Part shown: piece by piece, positions 29,691 to 38,861 of the stretch
Position numbering within the stretch: the first letter of the stretch is position 1
Layout: every line of letters begins with the position of its first letter
Assembly: GCF_005502935.1 (NCBI RefSeq)
Contig: NZ_SCMP01000003.1
Span: 275,286 to 339,285, forward strand
DNA length: 64,000 nt
Origin: Pseudomonas sp. 2FG
Lineage (GTDB): Bacteria > Pseudomonadota > Gammaproteobacteria > Pseudomonadales > Pseudomonadaceae
Reading direction: 5' to 3'
Made by a program: the position numbers and the translations under genes
The notes under the pieces: generated by a model
Databases searched by the model: none
Told to the model about the DNA's origin: nothing
Seen by the model: only the letters and a program-made list of their open reading frames with translations

Positions 29691-30374
29691 TCAGGGCGCC
29701 CAATAAATCCTCACCGGCAGCGGACTGTGCCAGAGCAGTGCATACAGCGGCAGCGGGCGGCTGGCCGGTTCGTCGGCCAGCACCGCTTCGATCAAGCGCC
29801 GCTTCACCGGCCCGAACGCCAGCAAGCCGATCCAGTGGCTCTGTAGCAGCATCGACAGATTCAGCGACAGACGGGTAGACGGCTCGCTCGGGGCACTGCC
29901 CACCAGCCCAGCAGGCGCGGCAGCAGGATCGAGTGCCGCCGCCAGCCCAGGCATAGCGGGAAACAGCGAGGCGATATGCGCGTCTTCGCCCATGCCCAGC
30001 AGCACCGCGTCGAACGGCAACCAATCACTCAACTGCGCCGCCCAGGCGCTGGCGGACTGCTGCGGGCCCGCAGCCTGGCGCGGATCGCGGCAAGCCGCCC
30101 CTGGCAACCCCGCCCGTAGCAGACGCCAATTGCTTTGCGCAGCGTCCGCGGGCACCCAGCGTTCGTCGGTTGGGCTCAGGTCGATGCGCGACCACTCCAC
30201 AGGCTGCGCCGCCAGCACTGGCAACAACGCCTGCGGGCTACTGCCACCCGGCAATAACAGGCTGGCGCGCGATTGCTCGGCCAGTGCCTGCTGCAGTTGC
30301 GCACCCAGGTCCGCACTCAGTTGCGCGATACAGGTTTCACGCTGCGGATATTGCAGGAAAATGCTCTGGTTCAT
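29691..30374 (-). CDS. pgl: 6-phosphogluconolactonase Pgl
   Basis: Hydrolyses 6-phosphogluconolactone to 6-phosphogluconate, feeding edd just downstream. 227 residues of the NagB/DevB-type family, with ASLLLPGGSSPQALLPVLA, LSPTDERWVPADAAQSNWRL (the substrate-binding TDERWVP region) and FDAVLLGMGEDAHIASLFP. In P. aeruginosa pgl lies between zwf and eda under HexR; here no zwf or hexR is within the window and pgl instead leads edd and eda. Its own promoter was not identified. Confidence 0.92.
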   Translation of the reverse strand: MNQSIFLQYPQRETCIAQLSADLGAQLQQALAEQSRASLLLPGGSSPQALLPVLAAQPVEWSRIDLSPTDERWVPADAAQSNWRLLRAGLPGAACRDPRQAAGPQQSASAWAAQLSDWLPFDAVLLGMGEDAHIASLFPAMPGLAAALDPAAAPAGLVGSAPSEPSTRLSLNLSMLLQSHWIGLLAFGPVKRRLIEAVLADEPASRPLPLYALLWHSPLPVRIYWAP

Positions 30375-30431
30375 GACAGAAGGCTGGCACGCTAGCGATC
30401 GAAATAGGCGCCGCCATCATGCGCCATTCTC

Positions 30432-30480
30432 GGCAGGCTCGCAGCCTGCCTGGAACTGAACCGGCAGCAGCTCAGTTCCA
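30432..30480. repeat. Pair of adjacent hairpins between the hydrolase gene and pgl
   Basis: Two perfect inverted repeats in tandem: GGCAGGCT/AGCCTGCC with a three-base loop (30432-30450), then TGGAACTGA/TCAGTTCCA around a 12-base spacer (30451-30480). They lie directly after the hydrolase stop codon. No T-run follows on either strand, so they could be REP-like palindromes or a Rho-dependent end with RNA stabilising stems. Confidence 0.45.
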
Positions 30481-30491
30481 GACAGCAGCCT

Positions 30492-31328
30492 TCAAGCCAC
30501 CGCACTCGCAGACGCCTGACGCACACTTGCGAGCAACTCCAACACAGCCTCGATCAAGCGCGGATCGGCCAGCACGCGCTGATGCCCGCCCTGCGCCAAG
30601 CGCAGTAAACGGCTGTCGAACCAAGCTGCATGAATGATCTCGGCTTCGCTCACCGGCACCATCGGATCATCTTCCGCATGCACGACCAGGCCAGGGAGAT
30701 CCAGCTGATAACGCGCCACATCGAGATGCGCCGCCGGCATTCCGGCATGCTGCTCAACCAGACGAACAAAGTGCGCCCGCGCCTGCTCGGGTAACGCCAT
30801 AAAACGCGCGAAACGCCGCAGCATGCCGAGAATCCGACTAGGCGCCGAGATGCTCACCACTGCCTTGGTGCGCAACCCCAATTGGGTGGCCAACAGCGCA
30901 CTGGCCCCGCCCATGGAATGGCCGATCACCGCCTGCAGCGGCGGCAACTCGCCAGCGGCCTCGAGCAAGGCGCGGGCGAACAGCACCACGCTGGCCTCAT
31001 GACCAGGCGAACGGCCATGGGCCGGTGCATCCAGCGCTATGACGCCATAACCGGCGTTGACCAGCGCCTCGATGAGTGCTGCGAACTGCGTCGGCCGGCC
31101 TTCCCAGCCGTGCAGCAGCAACACCGTAGGGCCACTACCCCAGCGCAACGCCGAGAGCCCGAACCGCAGCGTGATGCGCTCGGCCCGCCCGAGCCAAGGC
31201 AACTCCCAGTCACGCGGCGGCAGTTCGCGCGGCGTCATGAACTCGCGGCGCATCTTGCTCGCCACTGCCTGCGGGACCAGCCGACCGACGGTGGCATTGA
31301 AACCACGCACCCAACTCAAGTTGTTCAT
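30492..31328 (-). CDS. Alpha/beta-fold hydrolase
   Basis: A 278-residue alpha/beta hydrolase. The oxyanion region is in VLLLHGWEGRPTQFAALIEA, the acid/helix region in GVIALDAPAHGRSPG, the nucleophile serine in AVIGHSMGGASALLATQLGL (near residue 138), and the catalytic acid and histidine plausibly in VVHAEDDPMVPVSEA and LAQGGHQRVL. No signal peptide, so probably cytoplasmic. It lies 11 bases after the TetR gene in the same direction, so the pair looks like a self-regulated operon; its substrate is unknown. Confidence 0.85.
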   Translation of the reverse strand: MNNLSWVRGFNATVGRLVPQAVASKMRREFMTPRELPPRDWELPWLGRAERITLRFGLSALRWGSGPTVLLLHGWEGRPTQFAALIEALVNAGYGVIALDAPAHGRSPGHEASVVLFARALLEAAGELPPLQAVIGHSMGGASALLATQLGLRTKAVVSISAPSRILGMLRRFARFMALPEQARAHFVRLVEQHAGMPAAHLDVARYQLDLPGLVVHAEDDPMVPVSEAEIIHAAWFDSRLLRLAQGGHQRVLADPRLIEAVLELLASVRQASASAVA

Positions 31329-31339
31329 CGCACACCTCC

Positions 31340-31891
31340 TCAGACCACCGCCGACTTGGCGGCACGCAGCACTCGGTCGGACAACTCGCCCGGGCCCAAT
31401 GCCCGAGCCAAAGTCAGCCCGCCCACCATCAAGGCAAGATCGGCGAGTACCTTGTTGGCCTCTTCCGGGCTGCCCGCCAGCTCCGCCGTCATCAGCTCCA
31501 GATGCTCGGCCAAACTCGTGCGAAAACCTTCCGGCAGGCGCGTCAATTCACCCAGCGAACTGGGTAACGGGCAGCCGTCTGTTTGCGCATCTCGATGCTT
31601 ACGGGACAGGTAAAACGCCGCCATCAATGCCCGCCGCTCGACTGCCGGCAGGCTCCGATCGAGTTCCCTCAACAAGCTGCGGCGACGCCCAAGCAACCGG
31701 CTGAAGGCCTCCAGCATCAGCGCATCCTTGCTCTCGAAATGCGCATAAAAGCCCCCCACAGTGAGACCTGCCGCACCCATCACCTCGCCCACACTGGGCT
31801 CGGCCGGGCCACGCTGGAACAACGCCGTACTGGCAGCGCCGAGGATGCGTTCGCGGGTTTGCGCCTTCTTATCGTTCATACTCGCCTCCAA
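31340..31891 (-). CDS. TetR/AcrR-family transcriptional regulator
   Basis: A 183-residue TetR-type regulator with the N-terminal helix-turn-helix in KAQTRERILGAASTALFQRG...EVMGAAGLTVGGFYAHFESK (about residues 9-57) and a helical ligand domain that begins DALMLEAFSRLLGRR. The GLTVGGFYAHFESKD motif is typical of the TetR subfamily regulating small hydrolases or oxidoreductases. It is co-directional with and 11 bases from the hydrolase gene. An A/T-rich repeat right upstream of the start is a candidate operator. Confidence 0.88.
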   Translation of the reverse strand: MEASMNDKKAQTRERILGAASTALFQRGPAEPSVGEVMGAAGLTVGGFYAHFESKDALMLEAFSRLLGRRRSLLRELDRSLPAVERRALMAAFYLSRKHRDAQTDGCPLPSSLGELTRLPEGFRTSLAEHLELMTAELAGSPEEANKVLADLALMVGGLTLARALGPGELSDRVLRAAKSAVV

Positions 31892-31892
31892 A

Positions 31893-31915
31893 ATATTATG
31901 ATTGAAATATTATAC
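31893..31915. promoter_or_regulatory. Candidate TetR operator with repeated AAATATTAT
   Basis: Two copies of AAATATTAT, 14 bases apart, sit immediately upstream of the TetR gene start (bases about 31893-31915). Each copy contains the palindrome AATATT. The A/T richness and position fit an autoregulatory operator, but no binding consensus is known to me. Confidence 0.4.
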
Positions 31916-32011
31916 TCACAATAAATTTAAGCAAGCCGAAACCCACACCGCCGGGCGGCAGGATCGAAGCAAGACAGGAGGAAAAAGAGGAAAAAGCAGC
32001 AGACAAACAAA

Positions 32012-32037
32012 AGGGTCATCCCGTGAAGAATGACCCT
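32012..32037 (-). terminator. Terminator after the tRNA operon
   Basis: On the leftward strand AGGGTCAT pairs with ATGACCCT across a ten-base loop and is followed by TTTTGTTTG. A second small hairpin (CCCGC AAA GCGGG) precedes it at about 32045-32057. It ends the four-tRNA transcript. Confidence 0.75.
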
Positions 32038-32063
32038 CTAAAATCCCGCAAAGCGGGTGAAAA

Positions 32064-32139
32064 TGGCGTCCCCTAGGGGACTCGAACCCCTGTTACCGCC
32101 GTGAAAGGGCGGTGTCCTAGGCCACTAGACGAAGGGGAC
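32064..32139 (-). tRNA. tRNA-Glu (TTC), copy nearest the terminator
   Basis: A 76-base cloverleaf with acceptor GTCCCCT pairing with AGGGGAC, anticodon loop CTTTCAC with TTC anticodon, T-arm GGTTCGAGTCC, and an encoded CCA end. Identical in body to the copy at 32348-32423. Confidence 0.97.
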
Positions 32140-32220
32140 AAAACCTTCGAAAAACAAGGCCAGCTTTACGCTGGCCCGTGGCAGTTTTTACAACTAGACA
32201 TTGCGTTGAAACTGCAGAAT

Positions 32221-32296
<76 letters not shown>

Positions 32297-32347
32297 AGAT
32301 TTATCGCCTCTCGGCTCACAGCACCTTGCGGAACTGCTTTTTAATAC

Positions 32348-32423
32348 TGGCGTCCCCTAGGGGACTCGAACCCCTGTTACCGCCGTGAAAGGGCGGTGTC
32401 CTAGGCCACTAGACGAAGGGGAC
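32348..32423 (-). tRNA. tRNA-Glu (TTC), second copy
   Basis: Same sequence as the tRNA-Glu at 32064-32139, 76 bases with CCA encoded. It lies 52 bases from the tRNA-Ala copy downstream and 70 from the one upstream. Confidence 0.97.
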
Positions 32424-32492
32424 GCAAAACCCTTCTAACAACTCGACCAGTTCGACGAACTGACCGTGGCAAGCCTTTCGGCTTTAAGAGAT

Positions 32493-32568
<76 letters not shown>

Positions 32569-32586
32569 ATCTCAAGGACGGGGCGC

Positions 32587-32615
32587 ATGTTAAATGCGAC
32601 CCTAATGGCTGTCAA
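32587..32615 (-). promoter_or_regulatory. Sigma-70 promoter of the tRNA operon
   Basis: On the leftward strand TTGACA (32615-32610), 17 bases, then TAACAT (32592-32587), followed by a G/C-rich discriminator GCGCCCCG, a feature of stringently controlled stable-RNA promoters. It is placed just ahead of the first tRNA-Ala. Confidence 0.78.
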
Positions 32616-32713
32616 CAAAATTTTCCTCTCTTCGCGTTTCTTTATGCTGACAGAACAACTACTTACCCCGCCCCACCAGCACTAGCTAAAGCCTGTACGG
32701 GCGGAGCAGTGGG

Positions 32714-34195
32714 TCAGGCGATAGCCGCCAGCAGCTTTTCCCATTCCTTGGTTTCTTTCTTCGACACGCCACCCAACAGCTCGATAGCCTGACGCAGGCG
32801 GAAGCGCGTGAGGTCGGGGCCGAGAATCTCCATGGCGTCCAGAACCGATACTGAGCTGGCCTGACCACTGATCGCCACGAACATCAGCGGCATCGCATCA
32901 CGCAGCTTCAGCTCCAGATGTTCGACCACCGCCTGGATGCAGGCGGTGATCTGGTCTTTCTGCCACTGACGCAAGGCTTCCAGCTTCCACAGGATCAGCT
33001 GCATGACCTGCCGCACCTGCTCTGGCGAGAGCTTCTTGTGCTCGAACAGCTTGGCCTCCAGCGGCAACGCACCGGCAAAGAAGAAGCCGGCCAGCGGCGC
33101 GATCTGACTGAGCGTCTCCACCCGCCCTTGCACATGCGGGGCAATCTTCATCAGGTATTCGGGGTTGAGCGCCCATTTCTGCACCTCTTTCGCAAACGCC
33201 TCGACGCTCAGCTCGCGCAGCCATTGGCCGTTCAGCCAAGAGAGCTTTTCCAGATCGAAAATCGGCCCGCCGAGAGAAACCCGCTGAATGTCGAAGTGCT
33301 CGATCATCTCGTCGAGGCTGAACTTCTCGCGCTCGTCCGGCATCGACCAGCCCATGCGGCCGAGGTAATTGAGCATCGCCTGCGGCAGAAAGCCCATGCG
33401 CTCGTAGAAGGTGATCGAAGTGGGGTTCTTGCGCTTGGACAGCTTGCTCTTGTCCGGATTGCGCAGCAGCGGCATGTAGCAGAGTTGCGGCTGTTCCCAA
33501 CCGAAGTACTCGTACAGTTTGATCAGCTTGGGTGCCGACGGCAGCCACTCTTCGCCGCGCAGCACATGGGTGATGCCCATCAAATGGTCATCCACCACGT
33601 TGGCGAGGAAGTAGGTCGGTAGACCGTCGGTCTTCATCAGCACCTGCATGTCCATGCGATCCCAAGGGATCTCGACCTCGCCACGGAGCATATCCGGCAC
33701 CACACAGACGCCTTCGGTCGGCATCTTCATGCGGGTCACATTCGGCTCACCCGCCGCCAGGCGCTGCTGCACTTGGTCTTTCGACAGCTGCATACAGAGG
33801 CCGTCGTAGCGCGGGGTTTCCTTACGGTCAGTCTGTTCCGCGCGCAGCTTGTCCAAGCGCTCGGTGGTGCAGAAGCAGTGGAAGGCATGGCCTTTTTCCA
33901 CCAGCTCGGCGTTGTACTTCTGGTAGATCGGACCACGCTCGCTCTGCCGATAGGGGCCGTGCGGGCCGCCCACATCCGGACCTTCGCTCCACTCGATGCC
34001 CAGCCAACGCAGGGCGTCGTAAATCTGCTGCTCGGACTCGCGAGTCGAACGCACCTGGTCGGTATCTTCGATGCGCAGGATGAACTCACCGCCGTGCTGG
34101 CGAGCGAAGCACAGGTTGAACAGGGCAATGTAGGCGGTGCCAACATGCGGGTCGCCAGTCGGTGACGGCGCGATACGGGTACGGACGGTGGTCAT
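32714..34195 (-). CDS. gltX: Glutamyl-tRNA synthetase GltX
   Basis: Charges tRNA-Glu with glutamate. 493 residues, a class I synthetase with the HIGH-like motif in [18 protein letters not shown] (HVGT at 17-20), the catalytic-domain insertion with [15 protein letters not shown], and the KMSKS-like loop [18 protein letters not shown] near residue 248. The anticodon-binding domain ends with [20 protein letters not shown]. It stands directly upstream of an operon that carries two tRNA-Glu genes, an arrangement shared with P. aeruginosa. Confidence 0.96.
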   Translation of the reverse strand: MTTVRTRIAPSPTGDPHVGTAYIALFNLCFARQHGGEFILRIEDTDQVRSTRESEQQIYDALRWLGIEWSEGPDVGGPHGPYRQSERGPIYQKYNAELVEKGHAFHCFCTTERLDKLRAEQTDRKETPRYDGLCMQLSKDQVQQRLAAGEPNVTRMKMPTEGVCVVPDMLRGEVEIPWDRMDMQVLMKTDGLPTYFLANVVDDHLMGITHVLRGEEWLPSAPKLIKLYEYFGWEQPQLCYMPLLRNPDKSKLSKRKNPTSITFYERMGFLPQAMLNYLGRMGWSMPDEREKFSLDEMIEHFDIQRVSLGGPIFDLEKLSWLNGQWLRELSVEAFAKEVQKWALNPEYLMKIAPHVQGRVETLSQIAPLAGFFFAGALPLEAKLFEHKKLSPEQVRQVMQLILWKLEALRQWQKDQITACIQAVVEHLELKLRDAMPLMFVAISGQASSVSVLDAMEILGPDLTRFRLRQAIELLGGVSKKETKEWEKLLAAIA

Positions 34196-34274
34196 TGAGA
34201 GTCTCGAATCAACGGATCAATTAAGGAGCCTCCGATTGACTCAAAGGCTCTCCGGCACATGGCTGTACCGTTCA

Positions 34275-35195
34275 TTAAGGGGGCAATGTTAACAGGGGCT
34301 CCCCTGTGGGCTCCAGCAACTGCCCCTCTTCCAGCGGCAGGCTACGCATCAGGAAATCCAGGAAGGCTTTCACCTTCATCGCCTGGAAGCGTCGCGATGG
34401 ATAGACCGCATACAGTTCACCGATCGGAAGCCGTGCCTCGGGCAGCAGTTCGATCAGTTGGCCACTCTGCACCATCGCCTCACTGATCATCACCGGCAAC
34501 CCGGCGATCCCGGCTCCCGCCAATACCGCTTCACGGGCGAAGGTGATGTTGTTACAGGACAGCACACGCTGGCAGGGAATGCTTTCACCGAGCAGCGGCC
34601 AGTAACGCGGCGAGTCTTGCGGCAAGAGGATGGCGCGATGAGCGGCCAACTGCTCGACCGTCGCCGGCACGCCATGGGCCGCTAGGTACTCGGGACTGGC
34701 ACACAGGCGCCGACTGCTGGCAAAGAGTTTGCGCGCGATCAGCGTTGAGTCCTGCGGCTGGCCTAGCAGAATGGCGATGTCCACGCCCTCTTCCACCGGG
34801 TCGACGTGACGCGAGGTGATCTCGGCCTCCGCCGTAATCTGCGGGTATTGACGCATAAACGCGCCGAGCACCCGGCCGAGGAACAACTGACCGAACTCGA
34901 TCGGCGCGGTGATCCGCAGCAAACCGGAAGGCTCCTGCTGTAGCTGCATGACGGCCTGCTCGGCCTCGGCAAAGTCCAGCATGATCTGCCGGCAACGCTC
35001 GTAGTACGCCTGACCGACCTCGGTCAGGCGCAATTTGCGTGTGGTGCGGTTCAGCAGGCGCACGCCGAGGCGCTCCTCCAACAGGGCGATACGGCGGCTG
35101 ACCGTGGACTTCTGCATTCCCAGACCCAAGGCGGCCTGGGTGAAGCTGTGGCACTCCACCACCCGGGTAAAGATCAGCGCATCATCAAGCCCCAT
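34275..35195 (-). CDS. LysR-type regulator divergent from an EmrAB-type efflux operon
   Basis: A 306-residue LysR-type regulator from the ATG at 35195 (MGLDDALIFTRVVECHSFTQ); the helix-turn-helix spans residues 1-60 (AALGLGMQKSTVSRRIALLE, ERLGVRLLNRTTRKLRLTEV). The effector domain follows (GLLRITAPIEFGQLFLGRVL...). The 'SGLLRITAP' type places it in the large group of CrgA-like LysR proteins. The open frame further upstream to 35318 runs into the divergent promoter region and into the efflux gene, so I reject it. It probably controls the divergent HlyD/MFS pair. Confidence 0.9.
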   Translation of the reverse strand: MGLDDALIFTRVVECHSFTQAALGLGMQKSTVSRRIALLEERLGVRLLNRTTRKLRLTEVGQAYYERCRQIMLDFAEAEQAVMQLQQEPSGLLRITAPIEFGQLFLGRVLGAFMRQYPQITAEAEITSRHVDPVEEGVDIAILLGQPQDSTLIARKLFASSRRLCASPEYLAAHGVPATVEQLAAHRAILLPQDSPRYWPLLGESIPCQRVLSCNNITFAREAVLAGAGIAGLPVMISEAMVQSGQLIELLPEARLPIGELYAVYPSRRFQAMKVKAFLDFLMRSLPLEEGQLLEPTGEPLLTLPP

Positions 35196-35300
35196 TATTG
35201 TTCCCCATAAGCAACAAAGTTTCTGAATTCTAGCGTCTACATACTTAGAAGGAACACTGTTAGATTCACTTACACTTTTGCCCGCACTTCGAGCACTCGC

Positions 35301-36347
35301 ATGCCAGCCCAACTGCAACGCCGCTTATTTATTTTCCTTGCCGCGCTTGGTCTGATCGCCCTCGCCTTCTTCGCGCACTGGTTCTTTATTGACCGATTTG
35401 TCGAAAGCACCGACAACGCCTATGTGCAGGGCGAGATCACACGTATCTCCAGCCAGCTCAGCGCGCGCATCGACAAGGTTCTGGTGCAGGACAATCAGCA
35501 CGTGCAAAAAGGCGAACTGCTGGCGGTTCTGGAGGCCGACGACTTTCGCCTTGCCGTCGAACGCGCGCGTGCCAACCTGGCGACCCGCGAGGCCGAACAG
35601 GCTCAGGCGCGAAGCAAACTGACCCAACAAGCCAGCCTGATCGCCGCCAGCCGGGCCGATGTCTCGGCGACCCAGGCCACCCTTGACCGTACGCAAATGG
35701 ACCTGTCCCGCGCTCAGACCCTGCGCAAACCCGGCTACGTCTCCGAAGAGCGCGTCACTACCCTGGCCGCCGATAGCCGCGTGGCCCGCTCGCAAGTGAG
35801 CAAGGCCGAGGCCGACTTGCAAGCACAACGCCAGCAGATCAACTCGCTTGACGCCGAAATCAAACGCCTCGACGCACAGATCGCCAACGCCCGCGCCGAG
35901 CTCGCCCAAGCCGAGCTGAACCTCGGCCGTACCGAAATCCGCGCGCCCATCAGTGGCCTGGTTGGCCAGCGCGCCTCGCGCACCGGTCAGTACGTACAAA
36001 TAGGCGCCTACTTGATGTCGCTGGTGCCGGATGAAGACATCTGGATCCAGGCCAACTTCAAGGAAACCCAGATCGGCCCGATGCAGCCCGGACAAAAGGC
36101 CGAGCTGGTGTTCGACGCCTATCCGGATACGCCGATCGACGGCACGGTCGAAAGCCTGTTCGCCGCCTCCGGCGCGCAGTTCAGCCTGCTGCCTCCAGAC
36201 AACGCCACCGGCAACTTCACCAAGGTGGTGCAGCGTATTCCGGTGAAACTGACCTTTGCCGCCGACAACCTGCTGAAGGGCAAGATTCGCCCCGGCATGT
36301 CCGTGACGGTCAAGGTCGACCTCAAGGCCGGCGACAGTGGCAGCTGA
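35301..36347 (+). CDS. HlyD-family periplasmic adaptor (EmrA-like)
   Basis: Membrane-fusion protein of a drug or metabolite exporter. 348 residues: an N-terminal membrane anchor (LFIFLAALGLIALAFFAHWF), the biotinyl-lipoyl half ESTDNAYVQGEITRISSQLS, a long alpha-helical hairpin with coiled-coil character (about residues 75-205), the second lipoyl half EIRAPISGLVGQRASRTGQY, and a beta-barrel domain (IWIQANFKETQIGPMQPGQK). It overlaps the MFS gene by 11 bases, so the two are coupled as in emrAB. An outer-membrane partner (TolC type) is not in the window. Confidence 0.92.
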   Translation: MPAQLQRRLFIFLAALGLIALAFFAHWFFIDRFVESTDNAYVQGEITRISSQLSARIDKVLVQDNQHVQKGELLAVLEADDFRLAVERARANLATREAEQAQARSKLTQQASLIAASRADVSATQATLDRTQMDLSRAQTLRKPGYVSEERVTTLAADSRVARSQVSKAEADLQAQRQQINSLDAEIKRLDAQIANARAELAQAELNLGRTEIRAPISGLVGQRASRTGQYVQIGAYLMSLVPDEDIWIQANFKETQIGPMQPGQKAELVFDAYPDTPIDGTVESLFAASGAQFSLLPPDNATGNFTKVVQRIPVKLTFAADNLLKGKIRPGMSVTVKVDLKAGDSGS

Positions 36348-37887
36348 TGCGCTGATCCGCCCTACCGGCGAGCCGAGCCGCCGCGACTGGATCGCGGTAA
36401 TGAGCGCCATGCTCGGCGCCTTTATGGCGGTGCTGGATATCCAGATCACCAACTCATCGCTGAAGGACATCCAAGGCGCACTCTCCGCGACCCTGGAGGA
36501 AGGTTCGTGGATCTCCACCTCCTACCTGGTGGCCGAGATCATCATGATCCCGCTCACCGCCTGGCTGGTGCAGTTACTCTCCGCACGGCGCCTGGCGGTC
36601 TATGTCTCGATTGGCTTCCTGATCGCCTCCCTGCTCTGCTCGATGGCCTGGAGCCTGGAGAGCATGATCGTCTTCCGCGCCCTGCAAGGCTTTACCGGCG
36701 GTGCGCTGATCCCGCTGGCGTTCACCCTGGCGCTAATCAAACTGCCGGAACAGCACCGCGCCAAAGGCATGGCGCTGTTCGCACTGACCGCCACCTTCGC
36801 CCCCTCCATCGGCCCCACGCTCGGCGGCTGGCTGACGGAAAACTTCGGCTGGGAATACATCTTCTATATCAACGTGCCGCCGGGGCTATTGATGATCGCC
36901 GGGCTGCTCTATGGCCTGGAAAAGAAGGCGCCGCACTGGGAGCTACTGAAAAGCACCGACTACGCGGGCATCCTCACGCTGGGGGTAGGCCTCGGCTGCC
37001 TACAGGTGTTTCTCGAGGAAGGCCACCGTAAAGATTGGCTGGAGTCCAGCCTGATCGTCGGCCTCGGCAGCATTGCCCTGGTCAGCCTGATGACCTTCGT
37101 GATCCTGCAGCTGTCCAAACCCAACCCACTGATCAACCTCGGCATCTTGCGCAACCGCAACTTCGGCCTCTCGAGTATCTCCAGCATAGGGCTGGGGGTT
37201 GGCTTGTACGGCTCGATCTATCTGTTGCCGCTCTACCTGGCGCAGATCCAGGGCTACAACGCCATGCAAATCGGCGAAGTGATCATGTGGATGGGCATTC
37301 CGCAGCTGTTCTTGATTCCGCTGGTGCCGAAGCTGATGAAGATCATTTCACCGAAATGGCTGTGCGCGCTGGGCTTTGGCTTGTTCGGCTTCGCCAGTTT
37401 TGCCTCTGGCGTGCTGAACCTGGACTTTGCCGGCCCGCAGTTCAACCAGATCCAGCTGATACGCGCGCTCGGCCAGCCACTGGTGATGGTGACTATCTCG
37501 CTGATCGCCACGGCCTACATCCTGCCGCAGGATGCCGGCTCGGCCTCCAGCCTGTTCAACATCTTGCGTAACCTCGGCGGCGCCATCGGCATCGCGCTGC
37601 TGGCCACCCTGCTCGACAGCCGCGCCAAGACCTATTTCGACTATCTGCGCGAAGCCATAGTCCCGAGTAACCCGCAAGTCGCCGAACGCCTGACCCTGCT
37701 GACGGAAAAGCTCGGCAACGAACAGGCGGCGCTGGGCAAGCTGAGCGAGATCGCGCACCAGCAGGCGGCGATCATGGCTTACAATGACGCCTTCCATTTT
37801 GTCGGCATCGCGCTCGGCATCAGCATGCTCGCCGTGCTGCTGACCCGTTCGCTGCCGGCTGGCGTCCAAGGCGGCGCTGCTCACTAA
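36337..37887 (+). CDS. DHA2-family MFS efflux transporter (EmrB/QacA type)
   Basis: Proton-driven exporter of 516 residues with about 14 membrane segments, as in the DHA2 family. Motifs seen: AVLDIQITNSSLKDIQGAL, motif C-like FALTATFAPSIGPTLGGWLT, and a long hydrophilic tail region near the end (RAKTYFDYLREAIVPSNPQ) before the last span. Together with the adaptor it forms an EmrAB-like pump; the substrate cannot be told. Its ATG/GTG start lies inside the end of the adaptor gene. A divergent LysR gene probably regulates the operon. Confidence 0.92.
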   Translation: MAADALIRPTGEPSRRDWIAVMSAMLGAFMAVLDIQITNSSLKDIQGALSATLEEGSWISTSYLVAEIIMIPLTAWLVQLLSARRLAVYVSIGFLIASLLCSMAWSLESMIVFRALQGFTGGALIPLAFTLALIKLPEQHRAKGMALFALTATFAPSIGPTLGGWLTENFGWEYIFYINVPPGLLMIAGLLYGLEKKAPHWELLKSTDYAGILTLGVGLGCLQVFLEEGHRKDWLESSLIVGLGSIALVSLMTFVILQLSKPNPLINLGILRNRNFGLSSISSIGLGVGLYGSIYLLPLYLAQIQGYNAMQIGEVIMWMGIPQLFLIPLVPKLMKIISPKWLCALGFGLFGFASFASGVLNLDFAGPQFNQIQLIRALGQPLVMVTISLIATAYILPQDAGSASSLFNILRNLGGAIGIALLATLLDSRAKTYFDYLREAIVPSNPQVAERLTLLTEKLGNEQAALGKLSEIAHQQAAIMAYNDAFHFVGIALGISMLAVLLTRSLPAGVQGGAAH

Positions 37888-37930
37888 CCACGCGCCGGTG
37901 CAACCCGGCGTGTGTCTTCCCAGGCTCCCC

Positions 37931-38830
37931 ATGTCCGCAACTGCTTCCCGCGCCCGCTCGCTGCTGCTGATTGGTGCGTTCGCCGCTATTTATATCGGCT
38001 GGGGTACCACCTACCTGGCCAACCACTTCCTGCTGCGCGAATTGCCGCCCTTCGTCATTGCCACCTTGCGCTTCTTCTTCGCCGGCAGCCTGGCCTTGGC
38101 CTGGGTGCTGCTCAGTGGCCAGGCGCGCATGCAACGCAGTGACTGGGGCGGTGCCTTTATTGGTGGCTTGTTGCTGATCACGGTCGGCCAGGGCGCGCTG
38201 CTTTATGCCAACCAGTACCTGCCCACCGGCTTGCTGGCGATGCTCTACACCACCCTGCCACTCTGGAGTGTGGCGCTGGAGTGGCTGCTCGGCGACCGTC
38301 CACCGCCCTGGGTGCTCTGCGGCCTGGCGCTGGCCTCGGGCGGCATTGTGCTGCTGATGAACAATGGCCTGGGCAGTGCGGCAACCGCCCAGCAGTGGTT
38401 TGCCGGCAGCCTGGTGGTGATCGCCACGCTGCTCTGGGCCATCGGCGCCTGGTGGCTGCGCAGCCGCCCGTCGTTTCGCTCCAACTGGCTGGGGATGAGC
38501 CTGCAAATGCTGATCGGTGCGGCGCTGCTCGCGCTCTTCGGGCTGTGGCGTGGCGACTGGCAGGGCGCGCAGTTAGCCGAACTCACCCGACAGGGCTGGC
38601 TATGGCTGGCGTACTTGGTACTGCCGGTCAGCCTGGGGGTGTATCCGGCGTATTTTTGGCTACTACGCGAAGTACGGCCGAGCCTGGTGTCGACCTTCGC
38701 CTTCGTCAACCCGCTGATTGCCCTGCTGCTCGGTTATCTGCTGCTGGATGAGAGCCTGAGCCTCACTGCCCTGCTGGCGTGCCTGGTGACGCTCGGCGGG
38801 GTAATGCTGATCATTTTCGGTCGCCGTTGA
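37931..38830 (+). CDS. EamA/DMT-family transporter
   Basis: A 299-residue membrane protein with ten hydrophobic segments arranged as two EamA repeats: the first opens LLLIGAFAAIYIGWGTTYLA and contains PPFVIATLRFFFAGSLALAW; the second contains LVVIATLLWAIGAWWLRSRP and PSLVSTFAFVNPLIALLLGY. The family exports metabolites or amino acids and is of the YdcZ/RhaT/drug-metabolite type; substrate unknown. I chose the ATG at 37931, 43 bases after the MFS gene, so it may be read with the efflux operon. Confidence 0.88.
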   Translation: MSATASRARSLLLIGAFAAIYIGWGTTYLANHFLLRELPPFVIATLRFFFAGSLALAWVLLSGQARMQRSDWGGAFIGGLLLITVGQGALLYANQYLPTGLLAMLYTTLPLWSVALEWLLGDRPPPWVLCGLALASGGIVLLMNNGLGSAATAQQWFAGSLVVIATLLWAIGAWWLRSRPSFRSNWLGMSLQMLIGAALLALFGLWRGDWQGAQLAELTRQGWLWLAYLVLPVSLGVYPAYFWLLREVRPSLVSTFAFVNPLIALLLGYLLLDESLSLTALLACLVTLGGVMLIIFGRR

Positions 38831-38861
38831 GTCTTACCCTCGACAGACACCCAGGTAAGTC

